From an uncultured Alistipes sp. (GTDB lineage: Bacteria; Bacteroidota; Bacteroidia; Bacteroidales; Rikenellaceae): a stretch of 13,653 nucleotides of DNA. Under the pieces are notes generated by a model. That model did not search any database and had not been told where the DNA came from. It was given only the letters and a program-made list of their open reading frames with translations. Of this stretch, positions 7,563 to 13,653 are shown piece after piece (the stretch's first letter is position 1; each line of letters opens with the position of its first letter). Where the stretch lies: positions 1-13,653 of the forward strand of contig CAAGGY010000037.1 in the NCBI GenBank assembly GCA_900769525.1, in the 5' to 3' direction. Made by a program: the position numbers and the translations under genes.

Positions 7563-8291
7563 CTAATACTCTACATTCGAGAGAAAGAGACCACAAGCAG
7601 GGGCACCAGCAGAGGAGCGTGAGAGGTTGCGCGAACGGATGATATCCTCGAACTCATCGACCGTAAGACGTCCACGACCAACATCGACCAGAGTACCGAC
7701 GATAGCACGAACCATGTTGCGCAGAAACCTATCGGCACGGATGGTGAAGCGAAGCGTTCCGTCGGCCTCCTCGCACCACTCGGCATGGGTGATGTGGCAG
7801 ATGTTGGTCTTGTTGTTGGAGTTGAGCTTGGCAAATGAGGTAAAATCGTCGTAGACAAGCAGTTTTGCCGCTGCACGATTCATATTGTCGACATCTATAT
7901 TTGCCGTAAAATGCCACGCCGAGAAGCGGCGAAATGGCGACTTCTGGGGTGTGAGAAGGTAGGTGTACTCACGGCTACGGGCGTCGAAGCGAGCGTGCTT
8001 ATCGTCGGCCACTTCGTAGATACGAATAATAGCGATATCGGGGGGCAAGACCTTGTTGAGTTTGTAGGCGAGCTGATTGCAATCTACGGGTTTGTCGCTA
8101 TCGAAGTGGGCGACATAGAACGAGGCATTGACACCCGTGTCGGTACGTCCTGCACCAACAATCTCGTGGGGTGAGCCCAGGAGCATAGAGAGTTTATTCT
8201 CGATAGTTCCTTGCACAGTTGCGGTGTCGGGTTGGCGTTGCCAGCCGAAGTATGCAGCACCGTCGTATTGTAGTTCGATGAAGTATCGCAC
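7563..8291 (-). CDS. truA: tRNA pseudouridine(38-40) synthase
   Basis: A 242-residue enzyme that isomerises uridines 38-40 in the tRNA anticodon arm. The catalytic Asp51 lies in GAGRTDTGVNA (residues 46-56), where the usual His of GVHA is Asn. The N-terminal YDGAAYFGWQRQP and the later RADRFLRNMVRAIVG segment are classic TruA. The length is normal. It is the third gene after the C69 peptidase and lpdA. Its stop codon lies only 5 bases before the -33 element of the dapB promoter. I see no good promoter in the 78-base gap to lpdA, so it is probably read through from upstream, past a hairpin. Confidence 0.97.
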   Translation of the reverse strand: MRYFIELQYDGAAYFGWQRQPDTATVQGTIENKLSMLLGSPHEIVGAGRTDTGVNASFYVAHFDSDKPVDCNQLAYKLNKVLPPDIAIIRIYEVADDKHARFDARSREYTYLLTPQKSPFRRFSAWHFTANIDVDNMNRAAAKLLVYDDFTSFAKLNSNNKTNICHITHAEWCEEADGTLRFTIRADRFLRNMVRAIVGTLVDVGRGRLTVDEFEDIIRSRNLSRSSAGAPACGLFLSNVEY

Positions 8292-8308
8292 AACAGAGTG
8301 AATTTAAG

Positions 8309-8352
8309 GAGATTAGGGAGATTAAGGACGAGGACCTAAACTCCCTAAGCTC
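8309..8352. repeat. Hairpin between lpdA and truA
   Basis: The outer stem is gagattagggag (8309-8320) with ctccctaagctc (8341-8352), 11 of 12 pairs. Further pairs bring the inner stem to 8327/8335, leaving a 7-base loop. No T-run follows on the minus strand, so it is not a textbook terminator. It could trim or attenuate the lpdA-truA message. Both arms are closely matched by a second hairpin at 13369-13445, so it belongs to an interspersed family. Confidence 0.7.
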
Positions 8353-8369
8353 ACTATTTTACTTATAAC

Positions 8370-9749
8370 TTAGACGTGGATAGAGCAGCCGAGAGCATCC
8401 TCCGCAGCCTCCATAACAGCCTCGTGCATAGATGGATGTGCGTGGATAGTGCGAGCGATGCGGTGTGCGCTAACACCCAACACCTTTGCAAGCGTAGGCT
8501 CGCCAATCATCTCAGTCACGTTGTGGCCCACAAAGTGAGCACCGAGCAATCGCTCCTCAGCGTCGAAGATAAGCTTCACGAAGCCATCACGCTCGCCGGC
8601 AGCAGTAGCCTTACCCGATGCTGTGTATGGGAACTTACCCACCTTATACTCTATGCCCTGAGCCTTAACCTGAGCCTCGGTCATACCCACAGAGGCTACC
8701 TCAGGCGATGTGAAGATGCACGAAGGGATGGTCGAGTAATCCACGAGCTCTGGATTGAGGCCGCAGATATGCTCAACGCAGTGGATAGCCTCAGCCGAAG
8801 CGACGTGTGCAAGGGCTGGTGTTGCAATGATATCACCGATAGCATAGACGCCATCTACCGTAGTTTTATAGTGCTCGTCGACCTTAATCTTGTCACGCTC
8901 AATCTCTACGCCGAGCTCCTCGAGGCCCATATCCTCAAGGTTAGACTTGATACCCACTGCCGACAACACTACATCGGCTTCGAGAGTCTGCTCGCCCTTC
9001 TTGCCCTCGATAACAACGTCGCACTTGCCATCCTCACGAACAGCAACTGACTTAACCGTTGTAGAGGTCATAACCGTAGCACGGAGCTTTCTAAATGCAC
9101 GTTCCATAGCCTTGGCAGTATCCTCGTCCTCCAAAGGCATAATCTGAGGCATATACTCGACGATGGTGACCTTAACGCCCATAGTGGCGTAGATATAGGC
9201 GAACTCCGAGCCGATAGCACCAGAGCCGACAACAATCATAGTCTCAGGGAGCTCTGGCAAGACAAGAGCCTCCTTAGAGGAGATGATATGCTTGCCGTCG
9301 ATAGGCATAAATGGCATTACACGTGGACGAGCACCTGTAGCCAAGATGATGTGGTCGGCCTCGTAGTCAACGCCCTCGACCTCGACGGTGTCGGCATCCT
9401 TGAGGCGACCGAAGCCAGCGATAACGTCGATATTGTTCTTCTTCAAAAGGAACTGAACACCCTTGTTCATCGTCGTAGCCACCATGCGCTCACGCTCAAC
9501 CATCTTTGTCCAGTCGGGCTTAACCTCGCCCTCGATGCTTACGCCATAGGTTGCGGCAGCCTTACAGTTGGCATAGACCTCGGCTGAACGCACAAGAGCC
9601 TTGGTAGGGATACAGCCCCAGTTCAAACATACGCCACCAGCATCAGCCTTCTCGACAATAGCCACACGCTTACCGCACTGCGCAGCACGGATAGCAGCCA
9701 CATAGCCACCTGGGCCTGAGCCGATGACGATAATATCGTATCTTTCCAT
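8370..9749 (-). CDS. lpdA: Dihydrolipoamide dehydrogenase (E3)
   Basis: A 459-residue cytoplasmic flavoenzyme that reoxidises lipoyl groups with NAD+. It serves 2-oxoacid dehydrogenase complexes or, as L-protein, the glycine cleavage system. The FAD loop GSGPGG is at residues 10-15. The redox disulfide is Cys41/Cys46 in GGVCLNWGCIPTKAL. The NAD-binding VVGSGAIGSEFA segment lies in mid-protein, the second FAD segment is YAIGDI, and the C-terminal His438/Glu443 pair sits in HAHPSMHE. All catalytic residues are intact. No E1, E2 or gcv gene is in view, so the partner complex cannot be named. It starts 23 bases after the C69 peptidase stop and probably shares its transcript. Confidence 0.97.
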   Translation of the reverse strand: MERYDIIVIGSGPGGYVAAIRAAQCGKRVAIVEKADAGGVCLNWGCIPTKALVRSAEVYANCKAAATYGVSIEGEVKPDWTKMVERERMVATTMNKGVQFLLKKNNIDVIAGFGRLKDADTVEVEGVDYEADHIILATGARPRVMPFMPIDGKHIISSKEALVLPELPETMIVVGSGAIGSEFAYIYATMGVKVTIVEYMPQIMPLEDEDTAKAMERAFRKLRATVMTSTTVKSVAVREDGKCDVVIEGKKGEQTLEADVVLSAVGIKSNLEDMGLEELGVEIERDKIKVDEHYKTTVDGVYAIGDIIATPALAHVASAEAIHCVEHICGLNPELVDYSTIPSCIFTSPEVASVGMTEAQVKAQGIEYKVGKFPYTASGKATAAGERDGFVKLIFDAEERLLGAHFVGHNVTEMIGEPTLAKVLGVSAHRIARTIHAHPSMHEAVMEAAEDALGCSIHV

Positions 9750-9772
9750 ACTATTAACTCGTTGATTGGTTA

Positions 9773-11401
9773 CTACTTAACAACACGCAAAACCTCGCCC
9801 TTGTCCTTAGCTACGGCACGCTTCCACTCCTCGCTGTAGCCTGGCTGCTCAATCTTACCTGGGATATCCTTGCCATTGCCGTTATCTATGAAGCCATTCT
9901 CGTCCTCACCCTTGATGTTGCCGTCGATATACTTGACCATGAGGTAGTTGTCGAGGTTTGCCCACTTGTTGAAGAGGTGTGAGGCGTACATCACGCTGAA
10001 CTCAGTGGCAAACTGAGCAACCTCCTGAGCTGGCATTGAAGCAATCATAGCATCGGCACTCTCGACACGCTTGAGCATCTCGTTCTCCCACTCGTCGACA
10101 ACCTTACGCACGTGCTTACCTATAATATTATAGCGCAAGTAGGCGAACTGAGCAACACGGTTGGTAATCCAGAACATAGAGGTATCAGAGTACTCAAGCA
10201 TAGTGCCGTTGCCCTCACGCAAGCACTCAGGAACCTCCAAAGAGTTGACATAGATAGGTGTAAGAGGCGATGTAGCTGCATCGTCAGTACCAAACCAGAG
10301 AACACCAATCTTGCCAGGACGTGCCTGACCTACGAGCCAAAAGGCTGTCTGCTGTGTAGCTGTAGCACGCTCGTTGCAGTACTCCACGCCGTCAACCTCG
10401 AAGTACATAGGACGCCAACGGTAAGGGCAACCCTCGCCACCAGCACCGATATCGGTAGTCATATCCATCTTAGTGCCCTCGTAGTGGTCACGCATGCAGT
10501 CCATAAGCAGCTTTGGCGACACCTTCTGCGTAGGCTTCACCCACAGAGGCATACGGTTCTTAGAGTTGTGACCCATAGCGTAGTCCTCATACTTATCCAT
10601 GCCCTCAGCAACAGTGCGGAAGAAGGCCCATACACGACCCTCGCAGCCACGCATAGCACCGAAGTCGAGTGGAGCATAAGCATCAGCAAAGCTGAAATCC
10701 TTATCCTTACCCTTGAACCAGCCGAACTTACGAGCTACGTCTGCTACATCTGGGGCGTAGAGGCAGTTCTCAGGGTCGTCCCATGGGAATGTTGTGATGC
10801 GAGCCTGGTTGGCGTGAGCCGATACATAGCCATCAGGGATACGGCGTGCTACCCACACGATACCCTTATCCTCGGGACCCTTGCCGATAAGCTCCATAAT
10901 CCAAGCCTCCTTGGTGTCAACCAATGAGAACGACTCGCCCGATGAGCAGTAGCCATAGGTGTTGGCCAAATCGACGATGATGTCAATAGCCTCACGTGCG
11001 GTCTTGGCACGCTGCAAAGTGATGTAGATAAGCGAGCCGTAGTCGATACCACCCTTAGGGTCCTCGAGCTCAGGACGACCACCAAATGTTGTCTCGGTGA
11101 TAAACAAAGAGTGCTCATTAGAGTTACCGAGGGTGCGGTAGGTCTCTGCCACCTGGCGAATCTGGCCGATGTAGCGACCAGTGTCCCACTCCGTTACATC
11201 CATCCACTCGGCTACCTTACGGCTTGGCACATAGCTATATAGCACGCCATAGAGGCCGTGAGAGTCGGCAGCATAGGTCACCATATTCGAGCCATCGGTC
11301 GAGGCACCACGTGTCACGATAAAGTTGGTACAAGCGTCAGCCGTAGCCACTGTACCCAAGAAGAGCCCAACGAGGGCAAGCGCTTTAAAAAATCTTTTCA
11401 T
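9773..11401 (-). CDS. Secreted C69 family (PepD-like) peptidase
   Basis: A 542-residue Ntn-hydrolase of the C69 dipeptidase family. Residues 1-23 form a signal peptide (basic MKRFFK, hydrophobic ALALVGLFLG, then ADA). The next residue is Cys24 in CTNFIVTRGAS, the family nucleophile, which must be the free N-terminus to act. Cleavage after Ala23 would therefore both export and activate the enzyme. The motifs SGESFSLVD and AHANQARI fit the family. The sequence before Cys24 lacks a lipobox leucine, so a lipoprotein is less likely. Related enzymes split dipeptides, which suits a periplasmic peptide-scavenging role in a Bacteroidales species. It is first in the run with lpdA and truA. Confidence 0.93.
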   Translation of the reverse strand: MKRFFKALALVGLFLGTVATADACTNFIVTRGASTDGSNMVTYAADSHGLYGVLYSYVPSRKVAEWMDVTEWDTGRYIGQIRQVAETYRTLGNSNEHSLFITETTFGGRPELEDPKGGIDYGSLIYITLQRAKTAREAIDIIVDLANTYGYCSSGESFSLVDTKEAWIMELIGKGPEDKGIVWVARRIPDGYVSAHANQARITTFPWDDPENCLYAPDVADVARKFGWFKGKDKDFSFADAYAPLDFGAMRGCEGRVWAFFRTVAEGMDKYEDYAMGHNSKNRMPLWVKPTQKVSPKLLMDCMRDHYEGTKMDMTTDIGAGGEGCPYRWRPMYFEVDGVEYCNERATATQQTAFWLVGQARPGKIGVLWFGTDDAATSPLTPIYVNSLEVPECLREGNGTMLEYSDTSMFWITNRVAQFAYLRYNIIGKHVRKVVDEWENEMLKRVESADAMIASMPAQEVAQFATEFSVMYASHLFNKWANLDNYLMVKYIDGNIKGEDENGFIDNGNGKDIPGKIEQPGYSEEWKRAVAKDKGEVLRVVK

Positions 11402-11447
11402 ACTTAGGTTTTAGGTTATTTAATCACTATTATTTCATAAAATCTCT

Positions 11448-11455
11448 CAAAGATA
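11448..11455 (-). promoter_or_regulatory. -7 box of the C69 peptidase promoter
   Basis: On the minus strand TATCTTTG (11455-11448) is a full match to the Bacteroidota -7 consensus. It lies about 47 bases upstream of the C69 ATG. The -33 position, about 20 bases further up near 11476, reads ACA rather than TTG, so that half is weak. This position coincides with the -33 TTG of the oppositely facing yggS promoter. Confidence 0.6.
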
Positions 11456-11474
11456 CAAATTTATTTTGAAATAG

Positions 11475-11505
11475 TTGTATCATTGCCTAAGAATTTATAA
11501 TTTTG
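11475..11505 (+). promoter_or_regulatory. Bacteroidota-type promoter for yggS
   Basis: TTG (11475-11477), a 20-base spacer and TAATTTTG (11498-11505) match the TTG / TAnnTTTG consensus and spacing. The start of transcription should fall about 11510-11515, leaving a leader of about 15 bases before the ATG at 11528. It is back to back with the C69 promoter, whose weak -33 occupies the same bases. Confidence 0.75.
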
Positions 11506-11527
11506 CCCAACAAAACGTAGCACAACC

Positions 11528-12187
11528 ATGACTATTAACGAGCGTTTAACGAAGATTAAGTCAACCTTGCCTGAGGGTGTTAGCCTTGTTGCGGTGTCGA
11601 AGTTTCACCCCGCAGAGCATATCCTCGAGGCCTACGAGGCAGGACAGCGCATATTTGGCGAGAGCCGTCCACAGGAGCTTGCAGCAAAGGCTGAGGCACT
11701 GCCCAAGGATATCGTCTGGACGATGATTGGCCATCTGCAAACCAACAAGGTCAAGCTCATCGCACCCTTCGTGTCGCTTATCGCCTCGGTAGACTCGGAG
11801 CGCCTTATCGCCGAGATTGAGAAGCAGGCAGAGCGCTGTGGCCGCACGATAGATTGCCTTTTGGAGGTACACGTGGCAGACGAGGAGACTAAGTCGGGTT
11901 GGGACATCGACGCACTACGCTCCTACATTGCCTCGGGCACGCTCAGCGCTATGCCACACGTGCGTATTCGTGGCCTTATGACCATTGCCACAAACAGCGA
12001 CGACGAGGCCGTCATACGCCGTGACTTTCAGACTATTAAGTCGCTCTACGATGAGCTAAAGCCAACATTTGGCCCTGAGTTCGACACCCTCTCCATTGGC
12101 ATGTCGGACGACTACCCTATTGCCCTCGAATATGGCTCTACGATGGTGCGCATAGGCACTGCCATATTTGGCTCACGCACCTACTAA
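11528..12187 (+). CDS. yggS: YggS/PLPBP family pyridoxal-phosphate homeostasis protein
   Basis: A 219-residue protein with the alanine-racemase-like barrel fold, which binds PLP without known enzyme activity and keeps vitamin B6 and amino-acid pools balanced. PLP would be held by Lys25 in LVAVSKFHP. Other family marks are FGESRPQEL (43-51), IGHLQTNK (67-74) and GMSDDYPIA with the phosphate-binding YGSTMVRIGTAIFG near the C-terminus. The length is normal. It is the only clearly plus-strand gene in the window. The ATG at 11528 is set by the promoter just upstream. Its TAA overlaps the stop of the convergent minus-strand gene, so no terminator can lie between them. Confidence 0.96.
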   Translation: MTINERLTKIKSTLPEGVSLVAVSKFHPAEHILEAYEAGQRIFGESRPQELAAKAEALPKDIVWTMIGHLQTNKVKLIAPFVSLIASVDSERLIAEIEKQAERCGRTIDCLLEVHVADEETKSGWDIDALRSYIASGTLSAMPHVRIRGLMTIATNSDDEAVIRRDFQTIKSLYDELKPTFGPEFDTLSIGMSDDYPIALEYGSTMVRIGTAIFGSRTY

Positions 12188-13164
12188 CCTGTGGCTAAGA
12201 GGTCGGCGATATCGCCACCCGTATTGGGCGCAATGCGCTCCATAAAGTCCGAGACGATGTAGTCGAAACCCACGCTATGGGCGATGGGCACTATGCGCTC
12301 GCTCCACTCCCTAAAGCCACGCCCCTCGTCGGGAAAGAGCACCACTCTACGCCCTGCAAGAGGTTGTAGGCGCTCATGGCTGAGGCCCATCATCGAGTCG
12401 GTAGCCAGCCACACCATATCGGGCATAAGCAACGAGCCTATATGCGCAGTCTTAGGGCCCTCGGCAAGGGCCACAACATCTCGTGGTCGCCGAGCAAGCA
12501 ACGCCTCGCCATAGAGGCACTGCCGTAGCTCCCACCCCTCGGGCAGAGCACCCTCCTTGCGCAGGAGTGCGTGTGCCCAGTTCACAACACCCGCCTCGCC
12601 CTTTAGGCGCTTGCCTGTTGTGGGGTCGAAGTTCATAATCTTTCCCGTGCGAAAATCTCCGTTGATATCCTCCTGCCAGAATACCGCAGCATCGAGGCCC
12701 GTCGTTTCATTTATGCAACCCCCGATTTTGTAGTCGCTGATAAGGCGCTTGGCAACCTCGTCGCCAGCAACACTACGCAGCCACCTCTTATAGCCGCAGT
12801 CGAGTGCCAACGAACGCTCGACAAGCATTCGTGGCATCACGCCAAAGGCCACATTTGCAGAATCTTGGCTCGGCTCTGAGCGTGGCTGAGGGCGTGGTTG
12901 AGGACGTGGCTGAGGGCGAGGATGAGGCGGAGTGTTGTAGAGAGATTTAGGGCGTTCGCTGAGCCACGGGTGGTCCTCGAAGTATTGGCGAGGTGTGTAG
13001 TGGTAGCCGCACTTGTCGAGGCGGTTGCACTTACCGACATTATCGGCGACGTATGCGTTTTTCTCGGTGTCGACATAGCGTGTGAATGAGTATTTGCGCC
13101 CACACTGCGGGCATGCGTAGCGTGAGCCTCGCCCACGATAACGCTCCAAGGTGAATCGGTACAT
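12184..13164 (-). CDS. Zinc-finger/Toprim-like protein, resembles DUF6371 family
   Basis: A 326-residue protein in three parts. Residues 15-60 form a four-cysteine finger (Cys18, Cys21, Cys46, Cys52) ending CGYHYTP. Residues 82-95 are a Pro-Arg-Gln linker (PRPQ repeats). Residues 105-326 form a larger domain with LAEGPKTA (Glu235) and VVLFPDEG (Asp279), placed like the acidic residues of Toprim folds. This arrangement matches what I recall of Bacteroidota DUF6371 proteins, often found in mobile elements and thought primase-like; activity here is inference. I chose the ATG at 13164, two bases before which the family-like sequence has no upstream match; an in-frame ATG at 13227 lies inside a hairpin. 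Upstream is the repeat array at 13178-13653. Confidence 0.75.
   Translation of the reverse strand: MYRFTLERYRGRGSRYACPQCGRKYSFTRYVDTEKNAYVADNVGKCNRLDKCGYHYTPRQYFEDHPWLSERPKSLYNTPPHPRPQPRPQPRPQPRSEPSQDSANVAFGVMPRMLVERSLALDCGYKRWLRSVAGDEVAKRLISDYKIGGCINETTGLDAAVFWQEDINGDFRTGKIMNFDPTTGKRLKGEAGVVNWAHALLRKEGALPEGWELRQCLYGEALLARRPRDVVALAEGPKTAHIGSLLMPDMVWLATDSMMGLSHERLQPLAGRRVVLFPDEGRGFREWSERIVPIAHSVGFDYIVSDFMERIAPNTGGDIADLLATG
12881..12928. repeat. 12-base tandem repeat in coding sequence
   Basis: Three near-identical 12-base units (cgtggctgaggg type) and a fourth degenerate one lie end to end. On the minus strand they encode the PRPQ linker between the zinc finger and the Toprim-like domain. Units of 12 bases keep the frame, so copy number could vary without breaking the gene. 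Confidence 0.85.
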
Positions 13165-13177
13165 GGTTGGTGTGTGA

Positions 13178-13236
13178 GTTTGCTTTCTTGCTTGCTTGCA
13201 AAACCCTATAAAAAGCAAAGCAAGCAAGAAACAAAC
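13178..13236. repeat. Long hairpin upstream of the Toprim-like gene
   Basis: The left arm 13178-13199 (gtttgctttcttgcttgc and on) pairs with the right arm 13215-13236 over about 21 bases, with one bulge on each side. The loop is 15 bases and holds aaaaccctat (13200-13209). In a minus-strand message the structure would end 13 bases before the ATG at 13164, close enough to affect ribosome access. I see no consensus promoter nearby: the minus strand has only a loose TATAGGGTTTTG. Confidence 0.75.
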
Positions 13237-13280
13237 AATTAGTAATTAGTAATGAGTAATTAGGAATTAGTAGTGAGTAA

Positions 13281-13368
13281 TGGGTTCTGGTGGGTTCTTG
13301 TGGGTTCTTTTGGGGATGCCCTCAAAAAAAAATCCCCATTAGAACCTATCAGAACCTATTAGAACTCA
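13281..13368. repeat. Decamer hairpin 1
   Basis: The left arm (13281-13316) is three tandem decamers built on tgggttct followed by tgggga. The right arm (13333-13368) is tcccc followed by agaacctatc-type decamers in inverse orientation. In register, 27 of 36 positions pair before allowing G-U pairs. The 16-base loop ends in a run of nine A. The same design recurs at 13488-13578. Confidence 0.75.
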
Positions 13369-13371
13369 TTA
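13323..13371. repeat. 49-base direct repeat, copy 1
   Basis: It begins with c plus nine A and tcccc, followed by agaacctatc-type decamers. It matches 13530-13578 in 46 of 49 positions and forms most of the right arm of decamer hairpin 1. Confidence 0.85.
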
Positions 13372-13445
13372 AGGAGATTAGAGAGATTAGGGAATTTAGT
13401 GATTATCTCTCTCTCACTAAACTCCTTAATCTCCTTAAATTCCTT
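13371..13445. repeat. Hairpin of the aaggagatta type
   Basis: Arms 13371-13402 and 13414-13445 are 32 bases each, with 26 of 32 positions paired and an 11-base loop rich in tct. It lies between the two decamer hairpins. Both arms match the lpdA-truA hairpin closely: 23 of 25 bases on the left, 15 of 17 on the right. Confidence 0.75.
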
Positions 13446-13487
13446 AATCTCATTATATCAAGAGAGAGAGTATTATTATTGTTGTTG

Positions 13488-13578
13488 TTATGAGTTCTTA
13501 TGAGTTCTTTTGGGTTCTTATGAGTTTTTCAAAAAAAAATCCCCATCAGAACCTATCAGAACCTATCAGAACCCATTA
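13488..13578. repeat. Decamer hairpin 2
   Basis: The left arm (13488-13526) carries gagttct and gggttct decamers. The right arm (13540-13578) carries tccccatc followed by agaacctatc units. About 27 of 39 positions pair in register, more with G-U pairs. The loop again ends in nine A, so the whole module duplicates 13281-13368. Confidence 0.7.
13530..13578. repeat. 49-base direct repeat, copy 2
   Basis: It matches 13323-13371 at 46 of 49 positions. Its three decamers are more uniform (agaacctatc repeated) than those of copy 1. Confidence 0.85.
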
Positions 13579-13610
13579 CTAATTACTAATTTCTCTCTCT
13601 TGACTCTTTT

Positions 13611-13653
13611 TTTTTCTTTTTTCAAAACATAGGGTTTTCGAAAAAAAGAAAAA
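13611..13653. repeat. A/T-run hairpin at the window edge
   Basis: tttttcttttttc (13611-13623) pairs with gaaaaaaagaaaaa (13640-13653), and aaaac (13624-13628) with gtttt (13634-13638). The loop region contains catagggtttt, the exact inverse of the loop segment in the hairpin at 13178-13236. It reaches the last base, so it may be longer than seen. Confidence 0.6.

Larger units (their letters stand above)
13165..13653. other. Gene-free AT-rich block of nested inverted repeats
   Basis: No gene is supported in these 489 bases: open frames run through repeats and resemble nothing. From left to right it holds a hairpin (13178-13236), attagtaat-type direct repeats (13240-13280), a decamer hairpin (13281-13368), a hairpin (13371-13445), a low-complexity stretch, a second decamer hairpin (13488-13578) and a final hairpin (13611-13653). 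Wider pairings enclose these. They are aattagta... at 13265-13288 with 13568-13591 (22 of 24), an 11-base pair 13458-13468 with 13593-13603, and aaaaccctat at 13200-13209 with atagggtttt at 13629-13638. Confidence 0.85.

Noticed and set aside
10112..10927. A 271-codon open frame on the plus strand
   Set aside because: It is antisense to the C69 peptidase, with no promoter and no recognisable motifs.
13165..13227. Upstream start for the Toprim-like protein at 13227
   Set aside because: The extra 21 residues lie inside the hairpin DNA and do not resemble the family N-terminus, which begins near MYRFTLERYRGRGSRYACP.
13290..13493. A 67-codon open frame on the plus strand
   Set aside because: It is made of repeat DNA read through hairpins; its low-complexity leucine/isoleucine-rich product looks like a by-product of the repeats.
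13281..13578. CRISPR-like regularity of short repeats
   Set aside because: Units are 10 bases with no unique spacers and are arranged as inverted arms, with no cas genes in view.

Overview
The window looks like chromosomal DNA from a Bacteroidota bacterium, most likely order Bacteroidales. Three things point there: intergenic promoters of the Bacteroidota type (a TAnnTTTG -7 box with TTG about 20 bases upstream), a long multi-membrane-segment form of signal peptidase I, and a C69 dipeptidase next to dihydrolipoamide dehydrogenase. A gut genus such as Alistipes would fit, but I cannot fix the genus from sequence alone. Base 1 falls exactly at the start of a 70-base sequence that recurs at 300, so the window may be a whole contig that broke at a multicopy repeat.

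Layout. 1-387: a gene-free block with two identical 70-base direct repeats flanking hairpins. 388-7497 (minus): one tightly packed run, read from a clear promoter at 7527-7557, in the order dapB, lepB, a YigZ/IMPACT-family gene, uvrA, an M16 zinc peptidase and a small GIY-YIG nuclease. 7563-11401 (minus): a second run, secreted C69 peptidase, lpdA and truA, with a hairpin between lpdA and truA. 11402-11527: a divergent promoter region. 11528-12187 (plus): the YggS/PLPBP family gene. 12184-13164 (minus): a zinc-finger/Toprim-like protein resembling DUF6371 proteins, overlapping yggS tail to tail. 13165-13653: a gene-free, AT-rich block built from nested inverted repeats and tandem decamers.

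The named genes are housekeeping functions: lysine/peptidoglycan precursor synthesis (dapB), protein export processing (lepB), nucleotide excision repair (uvrA), tRNA pseudouridylation (truA), 2-oxoacid dehydrogenase or glycine cleavage (lpdA) and PLP homeostasis (yggS). LepB probably also serves the C69 peptidase, whose catalytic cysteine sits at the predicted signal-peptide cleavage point.

The accessory signals are at the two edges. On the left, a low-GC GIY-YIG gene coupled to the last operon gene abuts REP-like repeats. On the right, a primase-like gene sits beside a hairpin array, one member of which also occurs between lpdA and truA. I see no CRISPR array, tRNA, rRNA, insertion sequence or recognisable defence system. 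The best candidates for something undescribed are these two repeat systems and their neighbouring genes.
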